DNA from: an uncultured Flavobacterium sp.
GTDB taxonomy: Bacteria; Bacteroidota; Bacteroidia; Flavobacteriales; Flavobacteriaceae
NCBI GenBank assembly: GCA_946886675.1
Contig: CAMPIZ010000157.1
Coordinates: forward strand, 1-5,140
Length of the DNA stretch: 5,140 nucleotides
Direction of reading: 5' to 3'
Below the pieces are notes generated by a model. That model saw nothing but the letters and a program-made list of their open reading frames with translations. It was not told the DNA's origin and ran no database searches. Position 1 is the stretch's first letter; every line of letters begins with the position of its first letter. A program made the translations under genes and the position numbers. Shown here piece by piece: positions 1 to 5,078 of the stretch.

Positions 1-84
1 AACAAATATCGGTTAAAATTAAATAAATAGGTATGATTGGATAAGGAAAAGTTATGATATCGTTTTCGCAGAAAGCGTGTAATG
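1..84. other. AT-rich non-coding flank downstream of the permease
   Basis: No convincing gene was found here on either strand. The segment lies just after the permease stop codon. A small inverted repeat at 61-77 (CGTTTTCGCAGAAAGCG) could form a 7-bp stem as plus-strand RNA with one G-U pair. In the minus-strand transcript, the one leaving the permease gene, the G-U pair becomes a C-A mismatch, and no clean T-run follows. It is therefore a poor terminator candidate. Confidence 0.5.
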
Positions 85-1161
85 CTATTCCAGCCTTATT
101 CTGGGGTCAAGGTAAGCATATATAATATCTACTATTATATTTATGATAACAAAAGTAGTGGCTATTACCAGTACCGAACCCATAATAACGGGAAGATCCA
201 GTGTATTAAGGGCTTCCACAACTTCTTTACCTAAGCCGTTCCAGCCAAATATATATTCTACAAAAACAGCACCTGCAAGCATGGATGCAAACCAGCCCGA
301 AATTGCTGTAACTACAGGGTTTAATGCATTTTTAAGGGCATGCTTACGGATAATACGCACATTGCCAAGCCCTTTTGCCCTTGCTGTGCGGATGTAATCC
401 TGGCTAAGGACTTCAAGCAGCGAATTTCGCATAAGCTGGATAACAACACCCAGCGGGCGTATACCAAGAACGATAGCAGGAAGAATAAGGTTTTTCCATT
501 GTATGTATTTGCCATTACCAAAGTCATCTACTTCATACAGGCTTCCGGTCATATCCAGGTTTGTGTATCTGTGCAGTAAAAAGCCAAATACCCATGCAAA
601 TAAAATGGCAGCAAAAAAGGAGGGAAGGCTCATACCAAGCGTACTAACCAGTGCTATTGTCCTGTCTAGCCAGGTGTCTTTATTTAATGCCGAAACAATA
701 CCCAGAAATATACCTATTACAATAGCTATAATAATAGCACAGGTAGCCAGCACAATAGTATTAGGCAGGGTATCGCCTATAACCTGTGTTACCTTCTTGC
801 CGCTTTTTTGAAAACTTTCCCGCAGATACGGTGTTTTTAATACAATTGTGGTATTGCCAATTGTGAACAGCTCCAGCGCATTATACTTGCCATCGGTAAG
901 ATAGGTGTAATCATCGGAGTTAGTACTGTGAAAGGAAATAACCGAAAGGTCGTTAAGGTAGTACAGGTATTGTTTTGAAACAGGTTGGTCGAACCCGTAT
1001 TTCTTTTTTATAATGGCCAGCTGTTCTGAATTTTCGTTCTGGTCGAGCATCATTCTCGCGGGGTCGCCGGGCAGTACCGTAAATAAAAAGAATATTACCG
1101 TTACCACGCCAAAGAGCGTTAACAGCGCATATCCTGTTTTATATAATAAGTACTTTATCAA
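85..1161 (-). CDS. DppB/OppB-type ABC transporter permease
   Basis: This is an inner-membrane permease subunit of the peptide/nickel (DppB/OppB) ABC importer family. An N-terminal helix lies at about residues 10-30 and is followed by the family LPGDP motif (30-34). A long extracytoplasmic stretch spans roughly 35-125. The binding-protein-dependent transport core follows, with helices near 133-157, 168-195, 224-243, 285-303 and 325-347. The cytoplasmic EAA loop that docks the ATPase is clear at 256-280 (YIRTARAKGLG..., then HALKNAL), and the end DPRIRLE is typical. At 358 aa it is somewhat longer than a typical DppB, through the first periplasmic loop. The start is TTG: the codon just before it is TAA in frame, and the first ATG is Met37, after the first helix. 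The TTG overlaps the upstream stop in TTGA, which suggests translational coupling. No partner permease, ATPase or solute-binding protein is in the window, so the substrate cannot be assigned; peptides are the default guess. Confidence 0.93.
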   Translation of the reverse strand: MIKYLLYKTGYALLTLFGVVTVIFFLFTVLPGDPARMMLDQNENSEQLAIIKKKYGFDQPVSKQYLYYLNDLSVISFHSTNSDDYTYLTDGKYNALELFTIGNTTIVLKTPYLRESFQKSGKKVTQVIGDTLPNTIVLATCAIIIAIVIGIFLGIVSALNKDTWLDRTIALVSTLGMSLPSFFAAILFAWVFGFLLHRYTNLDMTGSLYEVDDFGNGKYIQWKNLILPAIVLGIRPLGVVIQLMRNSLLEVLSQDYIRTARAKGLGNVRIIRKHALKNALNPVVTAISGWFASMLAGAVFVEYIFGWNGLGKEVVEALNTLDLPVIMGSVLVIATTFVIINIIVDIIYAYLDPRIRLE

Positions 1162-1382
1162 TTATTCTTTTTCTTAAAAAAGGGTTTGAACTCCTGATAT
1201 ATGTACATGCCGGCCAGAGCGGTTGCCATCAGCATCATAAACCAGGCCCATACCAAGATTATTATGGACCATATATCATTCCCTTCTGTAAAATGGGTTT
1301 TATGTATTGTCCTGAAACCAACATAATACATAGCTATACACAATAAAATTGTCCGTGGCTTTATTCTTCGTTCATTTGCCAT
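1158..1382 (-). CDS. small two-helix membrane protein (74 aa), paralogue of the upstream ORF
   Basis: I do not recognise a named family. The 74-aa product has a basic N-terminus (NERRIKPR), a first hydrophobic segment at about 11-25, a short polar loop with His, Asp and Glu, a second long hydrophobic segment at about 38-62, and the basic tail FKPFFKKKNN. This predicts two membrane helices, probably with both ends in the cytoplasm by the positive-inside rule. Its ATG sits in TGATG, overlapping the stop of the preceding ORF by one base. Its own TGA overlaps the permease TTG start. The sequence aligns with the preceding 78-aa ORF: GF after helix 1, a Trp 18 residues before the tail, and FKxxFKKK, with only a 2-residue gap between. 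The tight coupling suggests a structural or accessory role beside the permease, but that is inference. Confidence 0.8.
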   Translation of the reverse strand: MANERRIKPRTILLCIAMYYVGFRTIHKTHFTEGNDIWSIIILVWAWFMMLMATALAGMYIYQEFKPFFKKKNN

Positions 1383-1618
1383 CAGCCTTTCTTTTTAAAA
1401 TGTTCTTTAAACATCCTGAAAAGTACTATTACAGCCAGTACTATGGAGAGGATAAGAAACAACCAACCTATTATAACCATTACAACACCTCCAAAGGATG
1501 AAGTATCATAATCGCCTCTTATAATTAAGAATCCCATTATGTAAAAAAACGCCATGGCAAAAAGCGGTGCACGCCTTTTTGGTTTTTCAGTTTGTACTTC
1601 AGGTTTGTTGTCTTCCAT
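1382..1618 (-). CDS. small two-helix membrane protein (78 aa), paralogue of the downstream ORF
   Basis: No named family is recognised. The N-terminal 17 residues are hydrophilic and charged (MEDNKPEVQTEKPKRR). They are followed by a hydrophobic segment at about 18-34, a loop with RGDYDTSS, a second hydrophobic segment at about 43-68, and the basic tail FKEHFKKKG. The architecture and tail match the next ORF, which points to an old tandem duplication. The ATG at 1618 lies 35 nt after the stop of the DoxX-like gene, with only an A-rich leader (AAAAAATAAAGCT) and no Bacteroidetes -7 match in that gap. Co-transcription with the upstream genes is therefore likely. It overlaps the 74-aa ORF by one base (TGATG). 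Confidence 0.8.
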   Translation of the reverse strand: MEDNKPEVQTEKPKRRAPLFAMAFFYIMGFLIIRGDYDTSSFGGVVMVIIGWLFLILSIVLAVIVLFRMFKEHFKKKG

Positions 1619-1653
1619 AGCTTTATTTTTTCAATACTAAAATCTCTCTGCTC

Positions 1654-2754
1654 TTAATCTAAAACCACCTCATCAATATCATTCCAGTGGGCTTTTTGTA
1701 CTATAGTGCCATTTTTAAGCACTACTATACTTGGGTTTGCCCTCTCTATAGTTTTAAGGGTTGTGGCATCACAAAAATAATAGTCGAAAGTAAGGTTGTG
1801 CTCCATTTTCTTTTTCATGATAACCTCTTCGCCCGAAGCTGTGGCTCCAATAACCTTATAACCATTTTCTTCCGCTTTTTTGGCAAAAGCTTCCAGTTTT
1901 GCAAGGCCGTCGTCACTGGCTTTATTAAGGTTATAAGAAATTAGCATTATCAGCTTAGGCGCATGCAGCATCTCTTCGGTAAAATCTTCACCTTCTCTTT
2001 CTAGGCTAAAATCGTGAATAGGCGGCACGTATCCCTGAGAGATAACTTTATCCCTGCGGTCTATAAACTCGGCATTTGCAGGAATCTTATCCAGCTCCTT
2101 ATCGGTAAATTCAGTTTCTACACCATCAACGTTATAAATAAATACCAGCTCTATTTCCGATTTTGGCGCACCTTCCGGTATTTCCATACCCTTCTCTATG
2201 TTAGTGCCCACTTTATATGCCCTGAAATCTATTACAGGTAAATGGTTAAGTACATACCACCCAAACCAGCAGCAGAAAACAAGGCTGGCAAGCACCAACA
2301 CATTGGTAACTACCTGACCGAATATTGGCCTGATAAGGTTTCGGTTAAAAAACAATATAATGATAAGTAATAGCAGTACCACATCTTTAGTAAACGATTC
2401 CCACGGGGTAAGCTTCAGCGCATCGCCAAAACAGCCGCAGTCGGTCACTTTATTAAAATAAGCCGAGTAGAATGTTAGGAAGGTGAAAAACCCTATCATA
2501 AGCAGGAGGCTCCAGGTGGTAAATACCCTTTTGTAACCCAAAAGCAGCATAACGCCCAGCATTACCTCAAATATTACAATACCCACAGCTATAGCTAAGG
2601 AGGCCGGAATTAAAAATTCAAGGTTTAGCACCTCTGCACTAAAATATTCCTGAAGCTTAAACGAAAAGCCTACCGGGTCGTTAAGCTTTATAAGCCCTGA
2701 TATTATGAACAGTACTCCTACAAGTACGCGCGATATGTGTGTAAGTATTTTCAT
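1654..2754 (-). CDS. DoxX-like (BT_3928-family) membrane protein with thioredoxin-like C-terminal region
   Basis: This 366-aa protein resembles the BT_3928-type DoxX-like family of Bacteroidetes. The N-terminal part has membrane segments near 7-23, 48-73, 79-98, 122-137 and 148-169. The DoxX signature appears as SGLIKLNDPVGFSFK (19-33). A DCGCFGD motif (Cys106, Cys108) sits just before the fourth helix, as in MauE/DoxX-like proteins linked to thiol chemistry. Residues from about 180 are soluble. A thioredoxin-like fold is suggested from about 265, with beta-strand KLIMLISY, the helix after it, and ANPSIVVLKNGTIVQK (339-354), whose Pro341 fits the thioredoxin cis-proline. A CxxC is missing; the only cysteine in this part is Cys328. 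The reaction is unknown, and an envelope redox or electron-transfer role is inferred. It starts 61 nt after the DUF1599 stop. I recall tpiA commonly following this gene in other Bacteroidetes, but here the two small membrane ORFs follow instead. Confidence 0.87.
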   Translation of the reverse strand: MKILTHISRVLVGVLFIISGLIKLNDPVGFSFKLQEYFSAEVLNLEFLIPASLAIAVGIVIFEVMLGVMLLLGYKRVFTTWSLLLMIGFFTFLTFYSAYFNKVTDCGCFGDALKLTPWESFTKDVVLLLLIIILFFNRNLIRPIFGQVVTNVLVLASLVFCCWFGWYVLNHLPVIDFRAYKVGTNIEKGMEIPEGAPKSEIELVFIYNVDGVETEFTDKELDKIPANAEFIDRRDKVISQGYVPPIHDFSLEREGEDFTEEMLHAPKLIMLISYNLNKASDDGLAKLEAFAKKAEENGYKVIGATASGEEVIMKKKMEHNLTFDYYFCDATTLKTIERANPSIVVLKNGTIVQKAHWNDIDEVVLD

Positions 2755-2774
2755 AATGATATAGTAAGTTTTCT

Positions 2775-2782
2775 CAAAAATA
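2775..2782 (-). promoter_or_regulatory. possible Bacteroidetes -7 element before the DoxX-like gene
   Basis: Read on the minus strand this is TATTTTTG, a match to the Bacteroidetes -7 consensus TAnnTTTG. It lies about 20 nt upstream of the ATG at 2754. No TTG/TTTG -33 element is seen at the expected distance, and the stretch is AT-rich, so a chance match is possible. If real, it would provide an internal start in the DUF1599-DoxX operon. Confidence 0.3.
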
Positions 2783-2815
2783 GTTTATAGGATGCATGTA
2801 TTTGTTAATGACATG

Positions 2816-3358
2816 TTATTGATGAAATTTCATCAGTATCAGGGCAAAAACCGAATAGTTTATCATATCCTGGTAGTTGGCATCTATACCTTCAGATACC
2901 AGTGTTTTACCTTTATTATCCTCAATCTGCTTTACACGCAGTATTTTTTGCAGTATCAGGTCGGTTAGGGAGCTCACCCTCATATCACGCCATGCCTCGC
3001 CATAGTCATGGTTCTTGGCCTCCATCAGGTCTTTGGTAAGGGCTACTTTCTCATCATACAGTTTTGTAGCCTCATCCACATTAAGGTCGGGCTGCTCTGC
3101 AATACCTCTTTCAAGCTGTATCAACGCCATAATAGAGTAGTTAATAATGCCTACAAACTCTGCCGTTTCATCCTCATCTATTTTGCGGGTTTCGTTTTCC
3201 TGTAAGCTGCGTATGCGCTGTGCCTTTATAAAAATCTGGTCGGTTAGCGAAGGCAGGCGTAGTATGCGCCATGCGCTGCCATAATCCTTCATTTTGTTTA
3301 TATAGAGCTGCCTGCAAAAGGCAATTACCTTATCAAATTCCTGAGAAGTATTCCTCAT
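2816..3358 (-). CDS. DUF1599 protein with two tandem copies of the domain
   Basis: This 180-aa soluble protein is built of two copies of one unit of about 93 residues. Copy 1 holds DYGSAWR (25-31), SLTD (37-40) and NYSIMALI (73-80). Copy 2 holds DYGEAWR (118-124), SLTD (130-133) and NYSVFALI (167-174). The motif order and spacing are the same in both. This matches the DUF1599 family of Bacteroidetes; I believe the family is also described as a nucleotide-modification-associated domain from phage contexts, but I could not check that. The biochemical activity is not known. The shared acidic, Tyr, Trp and Arg residues of each copy are the best candidates for a binding site. The ATG at 3358 follows a good promoter, with a leader of about 23 nt. 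The gene is divergent from folP and is the first gene of the leftward train, 61 nt ahead of the DoxX-like gene. Confidence 0.9.
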   Translation of the reverse strand: MRNTSQEFDKVIAFCRQLYINKMKDYGSAWRILRLPSLTDQIFIKAQRIRSLQENETRKIDEDETAEFVGIINYSIMALIQLERGIAEQPDLNVDEATKLYDEKVALTKDLMEAKNHDYGEAWRDMRVSSLTDLILQKILRVKQIEDNKGKTLVSEGIDANYQDMINYSVFALILMKFHQ

Positions 3359-3365
3359 TTCGGTG

Positions 3366-3373
3366 TATATTTG
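3366..3373 (+). promoter_or_regulatory. candidate folP promoter (-7 element TATATTTG)
   Basis: TATATTTG matches the Bacteroidetes -7 consensus TAnnTTTG exactly. It would start transcription near 3379 and give folP a leader of roughly 65 nt. No TTG/TTTG -33 element is seen 17-23 nt upstream, so this is a half match. The element lies only 13 bp from the -7 element of the opposing DUF1599 promoter. Confidence 0.45.
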
Positions 3374-3386
3374 TGTGAAATTTTTT

Positions 3387-3418
3387 CAAATGTAGTAAAA
3401 AGCCACCCAACTCCCAAA
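3387..3418 (-). promoter_or_regulatory. DUF1599 operon promoter (TTTG-N20-TACATTTG)
   Basis: On the minus strand a -33 element TTTG (3418-3415) is followed after 20 nt by a -7 element TACATTTG (3394-3387). This is a full match to the Bacteroidetes primary sigma factor consensus TTTG-N17-23-TAnnTTTG. The predicted start is near 3381, about 23 nt before the DUF1599 ATG. It probably drives the whole leftward gene train down to the permease. Confidence 0.68.
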
Positions 3419-3442
3419 GCGGCTTTAATAAAAGGAAGTATT

Positions 3443-4264
3443 ATGACCATTAACTGCAAAGGAACCCTTATTGACCTTACCCGGCCCCGTGTTATGGGGA
3501 TACTGAACTGCACGCCCGACTCCTTTTTTGATGGCGGGAAATACAAGTCTGAAAAGGAGTTGTTAACCCAAACGGAGAGGATGCTGAATGAGGGTGCAGA
3601 CTTTGTAGATATAGGTGCATATTCCTCTAAGCCTAATGCCGATTTTGTTACAGAAGAGGAAGAAATAAAACGTATAGCACCTGTGGTCGAGTTGGTTATA
3701 AAACATTTTCCTGAAGCCATGATTTCTGTAGATACTTTCAGGGCGGCGGTTGCAAAGGCTGCGGTTGAGGCCGGGGCAGCGATAGTGAACGATATTTCGG
3801 CCGGTAATCTTGACGAAAATATGCTGCCAACAGTAGGAGCGCTAAAGGTGCCTTATATAATGATGCACATGCGCGGTACTCCGCAAACTATGGTAAAGCT
3901 TACCGACTATGAAGATATTGTAAAGGAAATGCTGTTTTACTTTTCGCAGAAAATTGCCGAAGCTCACAGTCACGGAATAGATGATATTATTATAGACCCC
4001 GGGTTTGGTTTTGCCAAAACACTGGAGCAAAACTATGAGGTGCTTACTAAAATGGAGCTTTTTAAAATGACGGATATGCCGATACTCGCTGGAATATCCC
4101 GAAAATCTATGATATACAAACTGCTGGGCATAACCCCGCAGGAATCCCTTAACGGAACTACGGTACTTAATACCATTGCCTTAACAAAAGGCGCTAATAT
4201 TTTGAGGGTACATGATGTGAAAGAAGCGGTTGAATGTATTAAGATTATGATGAATTTTAAATAG
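3443..4264 (+). CDS. folP: dihydropteroate synthase
   Basis: This cytoplasmic folate-pathway enzyme condenses 7,8-dihydropterin pyrophosphate with p-aminobenzoate to give dihydropteroate, and it is the sulfonamide target. The TIM-barrel signatures are all present: MGILNCTPDSFFDGG (18-32, Asn22), DIGAYSS (56-62), SVDTFR (95-100, Asp97), NDISAG (116-121), MMHMRGTPQ (140-148), DPGFGFAKT (185-193), GISRKSM (217-223, Lys221) and RVHDV (255-259). At 273 aa the length is normal. The ATG at 3443 is chosen because AAAAGGAAG lies just upstream and the protein then begins as expected. The longer reading frame, from TTG at 3371, would begin inside the predicted promoter. Loop 2 reads SSKPNA instead of the usual STRPGA, so Lys63 replaces the common Arg. 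The gene is divergent from DUF1599 and convergent with rlmH. There is no second folP or resistance cassette, so it looks like the native chromosomal copy. Confidence 0.97.
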   Translation: MTINCKGTLIDLTRPRVMGILNCTPDSFFDGGKYKSEKELLTQTERMLNEGADFVDIGAYSSKPNADFVTEEEEIKRIAPVVELVIKHFPEAMISVDTFRAAVAKAAVEAGAAIVNDISAGNLDENMLPTVGALKVPYIMMHMRGTPQTMVKLTDYEDIVKEMLFYFSQKIAEAHSHGIDDIIIDPGFGFAKTLEQNYEVLTKMELFKMTDMPILAGISRKSMIYKLLGITPQESLNGTTVLNTIALTKGANILRVHDVKEAVECIKIMMNFK

Positions 4265-4301
4265 AGATTCTTCACTCCCTTGCATTCCGTTCAGAATGAC
4301 A
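4264..4301 (-). repeat. TGTCAT...ATCTC interspersed repeat, copy A (38 nt)
   Basis: On the minus strand this begins TGTCATTCTGAACG and ends GTGAAGAATCTC. The inner stem is ATTCT (4297-4293) with AGAAT (4271-4267). It is the longest of the three copies because of about 11 extra bases in the loop. It starts on the last base of the folP stop codon and faces copy B head to head, 8 nt away. Confidence 0.6.
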
Positions 4302-4309
4302 TCATCGCT

Positions 4310-4336
4310 TGTCATCCCGACGAAAGGAGGGATCTC
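4310..4336 (+). repeat. TGTCAT...ATCTC interspersed repeat, copy B (27 nt)
   Basis: This copy begins TGTCATCCCGACG and ends GGAGGGATCTC. The stem is ATCCC (4314-4318) with GGGAT (4329-4333) around a 10-nt loop. It aligns without gaps with copy C at 4961-4987. The six differences are in three pairs of adjacent bases, two pairs of which fall on facing sides of the stem. Confidence 0.65.
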
Positions 4337-4363
4337 AACTCATGCTTTTTTTTTAGCACTATC

Positions 4364-4388
4364 CGTCCTTGCGAGGCAGGAAGCAATC
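4364..4388 (+). repeat. TTGC...GCAA type interspersed repeat
   Basis: The stretch CGTCCTTGCGAGG...GAAGCAATC resembles a short intergenic repeat type that I recall from many bacterial genomes (CGTCATTGCGAGG...GAAGCAATC). The arms TTGC (4369-4372) and GCAA (4383-4386) are complementary around a 10-nt loop. Only one copy is in this window, so repeat status rests on recollection. Confidence 0.45.
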
Positions 4389-4431
4389 AAAGAGGGGTCC
4401 GAATAAACGTATTACCAAATCATCAAATACT

Positions 4432-4905
4432 TTACTGATGATGATAAGGCTCCCCCTTTAAAATGGTAAAGCCCCTGTACAACTGCTCTATAAAAAACAG
4501 GCGAACCATCTGGTGGCTGAATGTCATAGAAGATAAAGATACTTTGCCCTGTGCCTTGCTGTACACCGCATCCGAAAAGCCATAAGGCCCGCCAATAACA
4601 TACACCAAAGTTTTAACCCCCGAGTTCATCTTCTTTTGCAGTTCGTTGGCAAAGCCAACACTGCTATAGGTTTTTCCGTTTTCGTCCAGCAGTATAAGCT
4701 GGTCTGTAGGTGAGAGTTTAGAAAGTATCAGTTCGCCTTCCTTTTCCTTTTGCTGTGCTTCGCTAAGGTTCTTGGCATTTTTTATATCCGGTATAATCTC
4801 CAGTTCAAACTTTATATAGAACGACAGCCTTTTGGTATAATCGTCTATCAGGGTTTGCAGGGCTTTATTATCGGTTTTGCCTATAGCGAGCAGTTTAATA
4901 TTCAT
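4432..4905 (-). CDS. rlmH: 23S rRNA (pseudouridine-1915-N3)-methyltransferase RlmH
   Basis: This is a SPOUT-class methyltransferase that uses S-adenosylmethionine to methylate N3 of pseudouridine 1915 in helix 69 of 23S rRNA, acting on the 70S ribosome as a homodimer in characterised relatives. The 157-aa length is normal. It starts with MNIKLLAIGKT, as the family does. The SPOUT trefoil-knot motifs are LDENGK (73-78), VIGGPYGF (103-110, SAM site), SLSSMTFSHQMVR (123-135) and EQLYRGF (140-146). The end PYHHQ (153-157) keeps the conserved C-terminal Tyr-His that lies at the active site. The ATG at 4905 is the natural start. The gene is convergent with folP across a 167-nt gap full of repeats and has its own promoter region upstream. 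Confidence 0.97.
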   Translation of the reverse strand: MNIKLLAIGKTDNKALQTLIDDYTKRLSFYIKFELEIIPDIKNAKNLSEAQQKEKEGELILSKLSPTDQLILLDENGKTYSSVGFANELQKKMNSGVKTLVYVIGGPYGFSDAVYSKAQGKVSLSSMTFSHQMVRLFFIEQLYRGFTILKGEPYHHQ

Positions 4906-4935
4906 TGCTTATTATAGTTGCAGCGTTTAGAGTTG

Positions 4936-4951
4936 CAAAGATACAAAGTTA
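4936..4951 (-). promoter_or_regulatory. rlmH promoter core (two tandem -7 matches)
   Basis: On the minus strand TATCTTTG (4943-4936) and, directly upstream, TAACTTTG (4951-4944) both match TAnnTTTG. The nearer one would give a leader of about 25 nt before the rlmH ATG. No clear -33 TTTG is found for either. The expected position falls inside or beside repeat copy C, which may have been inserted at the upstream edge of the promoter. Confidence 0.45.
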
Positions 4952-4960
4952 TAGAGAAGC

Positions 4961-4987
4961 TGTCATTTCGACGTTAGGAGAAATCTC
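4961..4987 (+). repeat. TGTCAT...ATCTC interspersed repeat, copy C (27 nt)
   Basis: This copy begins TGTCATTTCGACG and ends GGAGAAATCTC, followed by TTTTA. The stem is ATTTC (4965-4969) with GAAAT (4980-4984). It has the same length as copy B and the same flanking bases, but its stem bases are changed on both sides so that pairing is kept. It lies just upstream of the rlmH promoter core. Confidence 0.65.
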
Positions 4988-5078
4988 TTTTATGATTTTC
5001 AAGTCCTTTTTGTTCTTCTCATTTTAATCTTGTTTATAGTATTTATTATAAAACTACAGATAAAACCATAAAATATAA

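Larger units (their letters stand above)
4264..4354 (+). terminator. possible 3' end structure for folP
   Basis: Repeat copies A and B form an imperfect inverted repeat (4264-4336). The outer arms are GAGAT / ATCTC and the inner arms are ATGACA / TGTCAT around an 8-nt spacer. Nine T residues follow at 4346-4354. That is the order of a terminator, but the T-run begins about 10 nt after the stem and the stem is interrupted. The call is therefore tentative. Confidence 0.35.

Noticed and set aside
61..77. Hairpin behind the permease as a terminator
   Set aside because: In the transcript that leaves the permease gene the stem carries a C-A mismatch and no U-run follows. The better pairing is on the wrong strand.
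503..811. 102-aa plus-strand frame inside the permease gene
   Set aside because: It is antisense to the conserved permease and has no recognisable domain or leader.
3371..3442. 24-codon N-terminal extension of folP from a TTG at 3371
   Set aside because: It would start inside the predicted -7 element, has no ribosome-binding context and adds residues that the family lacks. The ATG at 3443 has AAAAGGAAG upstream and fits the usual length.
3355..3720. 121-aa minus-strand frame over the start of folP
   Set aside because: It lies antisense to the well-supported folP gene, and its sequence shows no motif. It is a shadow of the codon pattern on the other strand.
4264..4388. CRISPR array or insertion-sequence ends
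   Set aside because: The repeats differ in sequence, length and orientation and have no regular spacers. No transposase or cas gene is present, so they fit scattered intergenic repeats.
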